DNA from: Streptomyces spiralis
Lineage (GTDB): Bacteria > Actinomycetota > Actinomycetes > Streptomycetales > Streptomycetaceae
Direction of reading: 5' to 3'
DNA: 63,063 bases
NCBI RefSeq assembly: GCF_014654675.1
Contig: NZ_BNBC01000044.1
Span: 20,417-83,479 of the forward strand
The notes below the pieces were generated by a model. The model searched no databases and was not told the origin of the DNA. It was given only the letters and a program-made list of their open reading frames with translations. The first letter of the stretch is position 1. Every line of letters starts with the position of its first letter. The position numbers and the translations under genes were made by a program. This document shows positions 24,386-32,595 of the stretch, one piece after another.

Positions 24386-25465
24386 ATGACAGGTACGACA
24401 GGCACCCCCCTCCGCGTGGGCCTCATCGGCTACGGCCTCGCGGGCTCCGTCTTCCACGCCCCGCTGATCGCCACCACCGACGGCCTGGTCCTCGACACGG
24501 TCGTCACCTCGAACCCGGAGCGGCAGGAGCAGGCCCGCGCCGAGCACCCGGGCGTGCGGACCGTGGCCGGCCCGGACGAGCTGTTCGCCCGCGCCGGCGA
24601 ACTCGACCTGGTCGTCATCGCCTCCCCGAACAAGACGCACGTCCCGCTCGCCACGGCCGCGCTGAAGGCCGGACTGCCGGTGGTCGTGGACAAGCCGGTC
24701 GCGGGCACGGCGGCCGAGGCGCGCGAGCTCGCGGTCCTCGCCGAGGAGCGCGGACTGCTCCTGTCCGTCTTCCAGAACCGCCGCTGGGACAACGACTTCC
24801 TGACGCTGCGCCGGCTGATCGCCGACGGCGAGCTGGGCGACGTATGGCGGTTCGAGTCGCGCTTCGAGCGCTGGCGGCCCAAGCCCAAGGGCGGCTGGCG
24901 CGAGTCCGGCGACCCGGCGGAGATCGGGGGCCTGCTCTACGACCTCGGCAGCCACGTCGTCGACCAGGCCCTGGTCCTCTTCGGCCCGGTCACCCAGGTG
25001 TACGCCGAGTCGGTGATCCGCCGCGCGGGCGCCGAGACCGACGACGACACGTTCATCGCGCTCACCCACGCGAACGGCGTCCGCTCCCATCTGTACGTCT
25101 CCGCCACGACCGCCCAACTCGGCCCGCGCTTCCGGGTGCTGGGCTCCCAGGCGGGCTACGTCAAGTACGGGCTGGACCCCCAGGAGGACGCGCTGCGGGC
25201 GGGGGCGCGCCCGGGTCCCGAGGGCTGGGGCCGGGAGGACGAGTCCCTGTGGGGCCGTGTGGGTGCCGGGGAGTCCCCGGTGACCGGCGGCGGCCGGGCC
25301 GTACCGACCCTGCCCGGCGACTACCCGGCGTACTACGCCGCCGTGGCCGCCGCCCTCCGCGAGGGCGCCCCGAACCCGGTGACGGCCCGTGAGGCCGCCG
25401 CCGCGCTCGACGTCCTGGAGGCGGCCCGCCGCTCGGCCCGCGACGGAGTGGCGGTGCAGCTGTGA
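24386..25465 (+). CDS. Gfo/Idh/MocA family NAD(P)-dependent oxidoreductase
   Basis: A 359-residue cytosolic dehydrogenase. The N-terminal Rossmann fold begins RVGLIGYGLAGSVFHAPLI and the active-site lysine is in VVDKPVAGT. The C-terminal alpha/beta domain carries YDLGSHVVDQAL. The family oxidises or reduces sugars and inositols. A ROK regulator next door supports a sugar-related substrate. ATG 24386 lies just after the operator. It is translationally coupled to the next gene (GTGA overlap). Confidence 0.85.
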   Translation: MTGTTGTPLRVGLIGYGLAGSVFHAPLIATTDGLVLDTVVTSNPERQEQARAEHPGVRTVAGPDELFARAGELDLVVIASPNKTHVPLATAALKAGLPVVVDKPVAGTAAEARELAVLAEERGLLLSVFQNRRWDNDFLTLRRLIADGELGDVWRFESRFERWRPKPKGGWRESGDPAEIGGLLYDLGSHVVDQALVLFGPVTQVYAESVIRRAGAETDDDTFIALTHANGVRSHLYVSATTAQLGPRFRVLGSQAGYVKYGLDPQEDALRAGARPGPEGWGREDESLWGRVGAGESPVTGGGRAVPTLPGDYPAYYAAVAAALREGAPNPVTAREAAAALDVLEAARRSARDGVAVQL

Positions 25466-25941
25466 CCACGAACCCGGAAACCACCCCCACCATCGAGGAG
25501 CTTCAGGCGCAGGAACGCCGCCTGGTCTTCAGCCGGTTCAGCCACGAGGACGCCTGGGTGCTGGGCTCGCTGCTGGTGGAGCTGGCGCGGGAGCGGCAGG
25601 CGCCGGTGGCCATCGACATCCACCGCGCCGGCCAGCAGCTCTTCCACGCGGCCCTGCCCGGCTCCACCCCCGACAACGACGCCTGGATCGCCCGCAAGCG
25701 CCGGGTGGTGGAGCGCTACGGCTCCGCCTCCTACCTGGTCGGCGCACGCTTCCGGGCCAAGGGCACGACCTTCGAGGACTCCTCCCGCCTGGACCCCGAC
25801 ACCTACGCGGCCCACGGCGGCTCCTTCCCGATCAACGTCGAGGGCGTCGGCGTGATCGGCGCGGTCACGGTGTCGGGCCTGCCGCAGTTGCAGGACCACC
25901 GGCTGGTGGTGGAGGCGCTGGAGGCTTTCCTCGACCGGTAG
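25462..25941 (+). CDS. UPF0303 / GlcG-HbpS-like heme-degrading-domain protein
   Basis: A 159-residue protein of the UPF0303 group within the GlcG/HbpS superfamily. The core RQAPVAIDIHRAGQQLFHA and the C-terminal FPINVEGVGVIGAVTVSGL are characteristic. There is no signal peptide, so unlike HbpS it should be cytosolic. The GTG start overlaps the dehydrogenase stop by 4 nt, so the two act in one operon. Its partner role with Gfo/Idh/MocA proteins is unknown. Confidence 0.8.
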   Translation: MTTNPETTPTIEELQAQERRLVFSRFSHEDAWVLGSLLVELARERQAPVAIDIHRAGQQLFHAALPGSTPDNDAWIARKRRVVERYGSASYLVGARFRAKGTTFEDSSRLDPDTYAAHGGSFPINVEGVGVIGAVTVSGLPQLQDHRLVVEALEAFLDR

Positions 25942-26053
25942 GGCGGTTGGCGCCGAGCCGTAGTCCCCTCGGGGGATTACCGGCGAGGCCCCACGGGTTG
26001 GGGTGCGTGTACGCGAGATGATCACCGCACCCCGCCCGGAGGGATCGGAACCG

Positions 26054-26953
26054 ATGAGCGACACGACAGCCCCACTGAAGGAAACGGCCGCGCTGAAGGA
26101 GAAGGTCGGACGGTACGGCGTCTGGAGCATCGGCCTGCGCTCGGAGGACCCGACCCGGCGCGGCGAGATCGCCGAGGCCGCCGCCGAACTGGAGGAACTC
26201 GGCTACGGCGCCGCATGGCTCGGCGGCAGCAGCGCGCCGGGCAACGCCGCCCCGCTGCTCGAGGCGACGTCGAGGCTCGTCGTCGGCACCAGCATCCAGA
26301 GCATCTGGCAGCACGACGCCGAGGCGAGCGCGGCCGGCTTCACCGAGCTGGAGGCGTCCCACCCGGGCCGGTTCCTCCTGGGTCTGGGGGTGAGCCACGC
26401 CAGGGCCACGGAGCAGTACCGGCGCCCGTACTCGGCGCTGGTCTCCTATCTGGACGACCTGGACGCCGCCGGGGTGCCCGCCGGACGCCGGGTGCTGGCC
26501 GCGCTCGGCCCCAGGACACTACGGCTGGCCCGGGACCGGGCGGCGGGCGCGGTCCCCTACCTGGTCACCCCGGAGCACACCGCGCAGGCCCGGGAGATCC
26601 TGGGCGAGGGCCCGCTGCTGGCCCCTGAGTTGAAGGTCGTCCTGGACGAGGACCCGGACCGCGCCCGCGAGACCTCCCGCGACTACCTCGCGATGTACCT
26701 GGAACTGCCGAACTACACCAACAACTTCCTGCGCCTGGGCTTCACCGAGGACGACGTGCTGCACGGCGGCAGCGACCGCCTGGTCGACGCGGTGTTCGCC
26801 TGGGGCGACGAGAGCCGGATCCGCACCCGTGTCGAGGAGTTCCGGGCGGCGGGCGCGGACCACATGGCCCTCCAGATCGTCACCGGCACGGGCGACCGCG
26901 ACGAACTCCCGCGGGAGCAGTGGCGCAGGCTGGCCGATCTGTTGAACGGCTAG
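26054..26953 (+). CDS. TIGR03620-type F420-dependent LLM oxidoreductase
   Basis: A 299-residue luciferase-like TIM-barrel protein of the actinobacterial F420-associated type (family TIGR03620). GRYGVWSIGLRSE at the start and FLLGLGVSHA in the middle are typical. ATG 26054 has GGAGGG upstream. It converges on the fumarylacetoacetase-family gene; the two stop codons share the palindrome CTAG (26950-26953). The substrate is unknown. Confidence 0.78.
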   Translation: MSDTTAPLKETAALKEKVGRYGVWSIGLRSEDPTRRGEIAEAAAELEELGYGAAWLGGSSAPGNAAPLLEATSRLVVGTSIQSIWQHDAEASAAGFTELEASHPGRFLLGLGVSHARATEQYRRPYSALVSYLDDLDAAGVPAGRRVLAALGPRTLRLARDRAAGAVPYLVTPEHTAQAREILGEGPLLAPELKVVLDEDPDRARETSRDYLAMYLELPNYTNNFLRLGFTEDDVLHGGSDRLVDAVFAWGDESRIRTRVEEFRAAGADHMALQIVTGTGDRDELPREQWRRLADLLNG

Positions 26954-27807
26954 GCATCCTTGAGTTCCTGGCGCTGGCGTCCCAGGCCCTCGATCTCCAG
27001 CTCGACCACGTCCCCGGAGCGCAGAAACGGCTTGGGGTCAGGCTGACCGAGGGCCACGCCGGCCGGGGTGCCGGTGTTGATGACGTCGCCCGGGTAGAGC
27101 GTCATGAAGTGGCTGACGTAGCGCACGACTTCCGCGACCGGGAAGATCTGCTCGGCGGTCGTGCCGTCCTGCTTCAGCTCCCCGTTGACCCACAGCTTGA
27201 GGGAGAGGTTCTGCGGGTCGGGCACCTCGTCGGCCGTCACCAGCCACGGCCCGAACGGGTTGAACGTCTCGCAGTTCTTGCCCTTGTCCCAGGTGCCGCC
27301 CCGCTCGATCTGGAACTCGCGTTCGGACACGTCGTGCGACACGGCGTACCCGGCGACATGCGCGAGCGCCTCCTCCCGCGACTCCAGGTAGCGGGCCGTA
27401 CGGCCGATGACGATCGCCAGCTCCACCTCCCAGTCGGTCTTGGTGGAGCCGCGCGGCACGAGCACGGTGTCGTTCGGCCCGACCACCGTGTCGGCCGCCT
27501 TGAAGAAGATCACCGGCTCGGCGGGCGGCTCGGCACCGGTCTCACGGGCGTGGTCGTGGTAGTTCAGCCCGATGCACACGACCTTGCCGATCCGCGCGAG
27601 CGGCGGCCCGATCCGCAGCCCGGTCGCGTCCAGCGCGGGCAGCTCCCCGGCCTCGGTGGCGGCCCGGATCCGGCCGAGCGCCGCGCCGTCGGCGAGCAGC
27701 GCGCCGTCGATCTCCGGCACGATTCCCGACAGGTCACGCAGGGTGCCCTCGGCGTCCAGCAGCGCGGGCCGCTCCGCCCCCGCCGTACCGACTCGCAGCA
27801 GCTTCAT
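26950..27807 (-). CDS. Fumarylacetoacetate hydrolase family protein
   Basis: A 285-residue FAH-superfamily enzyme with KVVCIGLNYHDHARE, then PVIFFK and the metal-binding acidic residues in DWEVELAIVIG. The late GDVINTGTPAGV is also diagnostic. The family includes fumarylpyruvate hydrolases and ureidoglycolate lyase-like enzymes that split or decarboxylate oxo-acids; the exact substrate is not predictable. ATG 27807 was preferred over the ATG 9 nt upstream because GGGAG is then well spaced. It has no obvious operon partner. Confidence 0.85.
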   Translation of the reverse strand: MKLLRVGTAGAERPALLDAEGTLRDLSGIVPEIDGALLADGAALGRIRAATEAGELPALDATGLRIGPPLARIGKVVCIGLNYHDHARETGAEPPAEPVIFFKAADTVVGPNDTVLVPRGSTKTDWEVELAIVIGRTARYLESREEALAHVAGYAVSHDVSEREFQIERGGTWDKGKNCETFNPFGPWLVTADEVPDPQNLSLKLWVNGELKQDGTTAEQIFPVAEVVRYVSHFMTLYPGDVINTGTPAGVALGQPDPKPFLRSGDVVELEIEGLGRQRQELKDA

Positions 27808-27964
27808 GTTCCCCATCTCCCTCGATCGCGGTCAGCCCGGCCGAGCGACGCGACCTGGGTGCGGCGGACGCAGCCGTCGGACGACTGGTCGATCCTCCAA
27901 GGTCGGCATCCAGTCCGCAATACCCCGTTCACGTACTGGACCGTAGCCAGGTCCACGCACAGGG

Positions 27965-28690
27965 TCACCGGTAGAGCACCGCCCGCTCGACGGCGCTCCA
28001 CGCCGTACTGGTCACCACATACAGCGCGGCGGCCAGCGGCACCACCGCCACGGTGACGAGCGTGAAGTAGGACATGAACGGCATGGCCCTGCTCACCGCA
28101 CCGAGCCCGGGAACCTGCTCCCCGCCACCGAGGCCGACCCCGCCGCTCTCGGCCATGCTCCGCTTCGCGCGCAGGAAGTTGAGGGTGGCGACGGCGGCGA
28201 CGACGGCGAACAGCGCGACGTACACGAACCCGGACACCCCGAAGACCTGGCCGTCCGCCAGGACGTCCGCCCACCGCCCGCCGAGCGGGGCGGCCAGCAG
28301 CCGGTGGCCGAGCAGTCCGTTGTCCTCGCCGCCGATCGTCGAGCTGGAGAAGAGGCGGTAGAGCAGGAAGAAGGCGGGCAGCTGGAGCAGGCTGGGCAGG
28401 CAGCCGGACAGCGGTGACACCTTCTCCTCGGTGTGCAGTTCGAGCACCGCCTTCTGCAGCCTCTCGGGATCCTTCCGGTACTTCTTCCGCAGCTCGGCGA
28501 CCCTCGGCTGGAGCGCCGCCCGGGCCCGCTGCCCGCGCGCGGCGGCGCGGGAGAGGGGGAGGACGAGGAGTCGTACGAGCGCGGTGAACAGGACGATCGC
28601 GGCGGCGGCCGCCGAGGCGTGGAACAGCGGCTGGAGCAGGTCGGCGAGCCGCTCGACCAGGCTCGCGAAAACGGACAGCAGTGCGGACAT
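27965..28690 (-). CDS. YidC/Oxa1-type membrane protein insertase (second paralogue)
   Basis: A 241-residue membrane protein of the Oxa1/YidC family with about five helices. The AIVLFTALVRLLVLPL segment holds the conserved Arg in the groove, and SGCLPSLLQLPAFFLLYRLF is the family signature. It is shorter than the principal YidC, lacks the typical C-terminal basic tail and lies away from rnpA-oriC, so it is probably an accessory insertase. ATG 28690 has GGAGGG 8 nt upstream. It is preceded by a small DUF6412-type gene, a common pairing in Streptomyces as I recall. Confidence 0.85.
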   Translation of the reverse strand: MSALLSVFASLVERLADLLQPLFHASAAAAAIVLFTALVRLLVLPLSRAAARGQRARAALQPRVAELRKKYRKDPERLQKAVLELHTEEKVSPLSGCLPSLLQLPAFFLLYRLFSSSTIGGEDNGLLGHRLLAAPLGGRWADVLADGQVFGVSGFVYVALFAVVAAVATLNFLRAKRSMAESGGVGLGGGEQVPGLGAVSRAMPFMSYFTLVTVAVVPLAAALYVVTSTAWSAVERAVLYR

Positions 28691-28792
28691 GGGTGAGCCC
28701 TCCGGGGGTCTCTCGTCGTGCCGGGGTCGATGACATGGCGGCATGACGACCGGACCCGCGCAGGGCCGAAAAGGGGAGAGAAGAGGTGCGCC

Positions 28793-29101
28793 CTACGCGA
28801 CGACGGTCGTCGGGAGGGCGCATCCGGGTGCCCGGGGCCGTCGCCGGCCCGCGGCGTCGGGATCGCGCTGCGGCAGGAAGGCCGTACGGCGCGCCCGGTC
28901 GCGGATGGCCGTGCGCACCCGGGTGGGCGGCACGACCGGCACGGAGCGCGCCGCGAGCAGGGCGCAGGCGACGAGCGCCGCCCCGGCCGCGACGGTGACG
29001 GAGAGGCTGCTGCCGGAGTCGAGCAGCGAGAGCTGGAGGACCAGGACCAGCAGGGACAGCAGCACGGGAGCGAGTCGCGCGCCGACCCGGTGACGGATCA
29101 C
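28793..29101 (-). CDS. DUF6412-like small membrane protein
   Basis: A 102-residue protein with two hydrophobic segments (about residues 10-28 and 34-52) and a basic cytosolic tail rich in Arg. The GTG at 29101 has GGGAG 7 nt upstream. The position before a yidC-like gene fits the DUF6412 family, which I recall beside this insertase. It may help insertion of membrane proteins, but no function is established. Confidence 0.65.
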   Translation of the reverse strand: MIRHRVGARLAPVLLSLLVLVLQLSLLDSGSSLSVTVAAGAALVACALLAARSVPVVPPTRVRTAIRDRARRTAFLPQRDPDAAGRRRPRAPGCALPTTVVA

Positions 29102-29133
29102 GGTCGACTCCCTTCCTCGCGTCCCAGCCGTTC

Positions 29134-29661
29134 TCACGCAGGATCGATCTGGAGCGGCTGCAACAGCCTCTTCGGCCGCAGCAGCGCCCGGCTGACCGGA
29201 TCCGCCGGGTGGGGATCGAGTCCGGGTCCCGGCACCATGATGACGTCCCGGACGGGCACGACGGTTCCGCAGGCGGGGCACTCGCCGTACGACCCGAGTT
29301 CGGTACCGCAGTCGGCGTGCCGGAAGAAGCGCAGCTGCTCCTCGCCGAAGTGCTCGCGCCCCCACAGGCCGAGCGCCCGCAGGGCGGGCCACAGGGCGAT
29401 CCCGCGCTCGGTGACGACGTACTCGTCGCGGGGCGGCGACTCCTGGTACCGCCGCTTCTCGAGGATGCCCTCGGAGGTCAGTGTCTGGAGCCGGGCGGCG
29501 AGGACGGCGCGGGGGGCGCCGAGGTGGACCAGGAAGTCGTTGTAGCGCCGTATGCCGTAGAGCGCGTCGCGGACGACGAGCAGCGTCCAGCGCTCCCCGA
29601 CGATCTCCAGCGCGCGGGCGATCGAGCACTCCTGCGTCGCGTAGTCCTTGCCCAGTGCCAT
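29134..29661 (-). CDS. HxlR-family winged-helix regulator
   Basis: A 175-residue protein with an HxlR DNA-binding domain: CSIARALEIVGERWTLLVVRDA with the initial Cys, then RYNDFLVHLGAPRAVLAARLQ. A C-terminal extension carries a possible CxxC zinc pair (GECPACGTVVPV). It is divergent from an MFS exporter with a large inverted repeat between them, and so is probably the repressor of that exporter. ATG 29661 precedes the conserved domain by few residues; the ribosome site is weak. Confidence 0.85.
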   Translation of the reverse strand: MALGKDYATQECSIARALEIVGERWTLLVVRDALYGIRRYNDFLVHLGAPRAVLAARLQTLTSEGILEKRRYQESPPRDEYVVTERGIALWPALRALGLWGREHFGEEQLRFFRHADCGTELGSYGECPACGTVVPVRDVIMVPGPGLDPHPADPVSRALLRPKRLLQPLQIDPA

Positions 29662-29690
29662 GGGACCCACTGTAGCCACTTTTCGACATC

Positions 29691-29756
29691 TTGGTTCAGT
29701 GAACGAACTGAGGATGCTACGGTGACCGCAGGCACTGAGTTCAATCACTGAACCAA
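29691..29756. promoter_or_regulatory. Paired inverted operator sites for the HxlR regulator
   Basis: A 22-nt sequence at 29691-29712 (TTGGTTCAGTGAACGAACTG-AG) recurs inverted at 29735-29756 with three mismatches. Each half has its own GTTC..GAAC dyad. The pair sits midway between the divergent HxlR and MFS genes, as expected for an autoregulated repressor. Confidence 0.8.
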
Positions 29757-29834
29757 CATGGAAGCCCAAGGCTGAACCAACGGATCCGGCACACGGAAAC
29801 CGTGGATCCCCGCCCCGTCCGGAAGGACCAGGTC

Positions 29835-31253
29835 ATGACCGGCCTCGACTCCCCCGCCACGGCAAACGCCACCACAACCGCAACCGCACTCGGCAAGGAG
29901 GCCCTCCGCGAAGAACGCCGGGCCTCGCCCCCACGCCCGCGGGCCACCCTCGCCGTGACCAGCGCCGCCACCGCCGTGACCCTGATGACGTACACGGCGC
30001 CGATGGTCACGCTCCCCGACACCGCGACCGCCCTGCACACCTCCCTCTCGGCGCAGGCCTGGCTGCTCAACGGCACCCCGCTGGGCCTGGCGGCACTCCT
30101 CCTGGTGGCCGGCAGCCTGGCCGACGACCACGGCCGCCGCCGCGTCTTCCTCGCCGGCACGCTGGCCCTGGGCCTGACCACGGTCCTGGGCGCCTTCTCG
30201 ACCTCGACCTGGCAGTTCACGCTGGCCCGTATCGCCCAGGGCGCGGCGAGCGCCGCGCTGCTGGCCAGCAGCCTGGGCCTCATCGTCCACGCCTTCCCGT
30301 CCCCGCGCGGCCGGCTCCACGCGACCGGCGTCTGGGGCGCCTTCGTGAGCGGCGGCATCGCGGTCGGCCCCCTGGTCTCGGGCGCCCTGCCGAACTGGCG
30401 GATCGGATACGGCATCCTGGGCGCGGCGGCGCTGGTGGTGACGGCGCTCGGCGCACGCGCCCTCTCCGAGTCGCGCGCCCCGAGGCCCGGCCGCCCGGAC
30501 GTAGCCGGCGCGCTGGCCTTCGGCCTGGCCCTGGTCGCCCTGGTGGCGGCCCTGACCCTGGGCCGGGACGGCTGGCTCCGCCCCTCGGTGGGCCTCCTGC
30601 TCGCGGCGGCGGTGCTGCTGGTCGGGGTGTTCGTGGCGGTGGAGCGCCGTACGGCCACCCCGATGATCGACCTGTCCCTGCTGCGCCACCCGCCCTTCCT
30701 GGCGTCCTCGGCGGGCGGCCTGTTCACCGGCCTGGCGGTGATCGGCCTGTTCAGCTTCCTGCCGGCCCTGTTGCAGCAGACCCTCCACCTGTCCCCCATG
30801 GCCACGGCCTGGCTGTTCCTGCTCTGGTCGGGCCTGAGCTTCGCCGTCGCGCTCCTGGCGAGGCACCTGGCCGGCCGGCTCTCCCCCCGCACGCAACTGG
30901 CCCTCGGCTTCGCCCTGCACGCGGCCGGCGTCCTGACGATGCTGGGCGCGATCGGCTCCGGTTCCTGGGTACGCCTGCTCCCCGGGCTGCTGGTGGGCGG
31001 CGTGGGCAGCGGACTGCTGAACGCGGCCCTGCCGCTGGTCGCGGTGGAGTCCGTACCGGCGCAGCGGGCGGCGATGGGCTCGGGCGCCCAGCAGACCTTC
31101 CGCTACATCGGCTCCTGCGCGGGCGTCGCCCTGACCATCGCGATCGCCACGTCGGCGGCGAGCCCGGCGCGCGGCGCGAACCTGGCGATGCTGGTGTCGG
31201 TGGGACTGGCCGCGGCGGGCGCGCTGACGGTGGCGGCGGCGCGGGGACGGTGA
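29835..31253 (+). CDS. MFS transporter, DHA2-like drug exporter
   Basis: A 472-residue membrane protein with 12-14 predicted helices. Motif A is visible as GSLADDHGRRRVF and the motif C region as GAFVSGGIAVGPLVSGAL, both typical of drug:proton antiporters. ATG 29835 has GGAAGGA 7 nt upstream; the frame is open 11 codons earlier. It is divergent from the HxlR gene and probably induced when that regulator is released by a drug or aldehyde-like ligand. Confidence 0.85.
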   Translation: MTGLDSPATANATTTATALGKEALREERRASPPRPRATLAVTSAATAVTLMTYTAPMVTLPDTATALHTSLSAQAWLLNGTPLGLAALLLVAGSLADDHGRRRVFLAGTLALGLTTVLGAFSTSTWQFTLARIAQGAASAALLASSLGLIVHAFPSPRGRLHATGVWGAFVSGGIAVGPLVSGALPNWRIGYGILGAAALVVTALGARALSESRAPRPGRPDVAGALAFGLALVALVAALTLGRDGWLRPSVGLLLAAAVLLVGVFVAVERRTATPMIDLSLLRHPPFLASSAGGLFTGLAVIGLFSFLPALLQQTLHLSPMATAWLFLLWSGLSFAVALLARHLAGRLSPRTQLALGFALHAAGVLTMLGAIGSGSWVRLLPGLLVGGVGSGLLNAALPLVAVESVPAQRAAMGSGAQQTFRYIGSCAGVALTIAIATSAASPARGANLAMLVSVGLAAAGALTVAAARGR

Positions 31254-31384
31254 CGCCGGCGCCCTGACGATGACGGCAGCGCGGGGACGGTGACGGCAGC
31301 GCGGGGACGGTGAGCGGCCAGGGCACACGATCCCGGCCGGCAGGTGCCTCACCTTTGTCACCGCCCGGCAGTACGGTGTCCACC

Positions 31385-32416
31385 ATGCGCCCCGACACGC
31401 CGCCCGCCGACAACGCCGACACCGTCGACCACGCCGCCGAAGCGGCCCGCCTGGAGCGGACCGCCGGCCTGTACCCCGAGGACGCCGAGGCCCTGCTGCT
31501 CCGGGCCGCGGCACACCTGGAACTGTCCGGCGACCGCCCCGCCGCGACGGCTCTCTACGACCGTCTGATCTCCTCCGGCGACGGCCTGGAGAACCCCCAC
31601 CTGGTCCGCGCCCTGAAGGCCTCCAACCTCTGGGAGTACGACCACGAGGCGGAGGCGAGGGCGATCATCGAGGGCATCCGCACGACGGCGCCCCGGGACC
31701 CGGCCCCCTGGGTGATCATCGCCGAGTCCCTGGAGTCCCACGACGAGCTGGAGTCGGCGCACAAGACGTTCACGGAGGCGGTGGACCTGCTGCTCAGGGA
31801 CGTCCCGGAACCTCCGTACGCCACGCACCCCCTCCTCTTCGGCCGCCACCGGGTCCGCCGCATGCTGGGCGCGGCCCACGACACCTGGGACACCCTGGCC
31901 GACACCCTGCACACCGCCCCGGTCTCCCTGGACGAACTCCACGACCCCAAACGCGTCTGGTCCCTCGGCTCCGACAACCCGGCGGAACTCCAGGCCGAAC
32001 TGGTACGCCTCCGCGCCGAACTCGGCACCTACCGGGAGGCCCTCTCCCGCCCCTTCCCGGTCGCGGTCCTCCACTGGCCGACCCAGGAACTCCAGGAACT
32101 GCTCACGGCCTACCCGGACCTCACCACGGAGTACCCCTCCCACGAGACCCACCTGGCGACCATAGAAGCGTCCCTGCGGGAACTGGCCGCCTCCGGCACC
32201 CAGAATCTCGGCATCGTCTCCGGCACCCTCCCCTCCTACGAGGCCTTCGCCGCCTCCGAGGGCTCATCACCGGCGGACACGACCCTCCTGCCCCAGTACG
32301 CGACGACTCTCGCGGCCAGGGGCCGAGCGGTGGCCTGGCCGCCGCAGAGGGAGGCGGAGTGCTGGTGCGGCTCGGAACGGCCGTACGAGACGTGCCACGG
32401 GGTTCAGCAGGCCTGA
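31385..32416 (+). CDS. TPR-like protein with C-terminal SEC-C zinc motif
   Basis: A 343-residue cytosolic protein. The N-terminal half is helical with TPR-like repeats (ALLLRAAAHLELSGDRPAAT and later). The C-terminus is a SEC-C motif, CWCGSERPYETCHG. SEC-C zinc knuckles mediate protein contacts, for example in SecA. A role as an adaptor is possible but not shown. The 131-bp region upstream has short GACGGTGACG tandem repeats. The island of defence genes begins 180 bp downstream. Confidence 0.8.
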   Translation: MRPDTPPADNADTVDHAAEAARLERTAGLYPEDAEALLLRAAAHLELSGDRPAATALYDRLISSGDGLENPHLVRALKASNLWEYDHEAEARAIIEGIRTTAPRDPAPWVIIAESLESHDELESAHKTFTEAVDLLLRDVPEPPYATHPLLFGRHRVRRMLGAAHDTWDTLADTLHTAPVSLDELHDPKRVWSLGSDNPAELQAELVRLRAELGTYREALSRPFPVAVLHWPTQELQELLTAYPDLTTEYPSHETHLATIEASLRELAASGTQNLGIVSGTLPSYEAFAASEGSSPADTTLLPQYATTLAARGRAVAWPPQREAECWCGSERPYETCHGVQQA

Positions 32417-32595
32417 GGCCGCGGGTCGGGCGGGCCTCCTGCATCGCCCCGGGAACGCATCCAGGAGCTACGGACGTATTTGTTCCTATCCGGTTACTCC
32501 TTCACGTCACGCTCACGCTAACGTCACATGCGAACCAGTTGCACTGGCATGTCCGTACACACCTGGGCATGCCCCGGCCCGCGAGGAACACCCGT

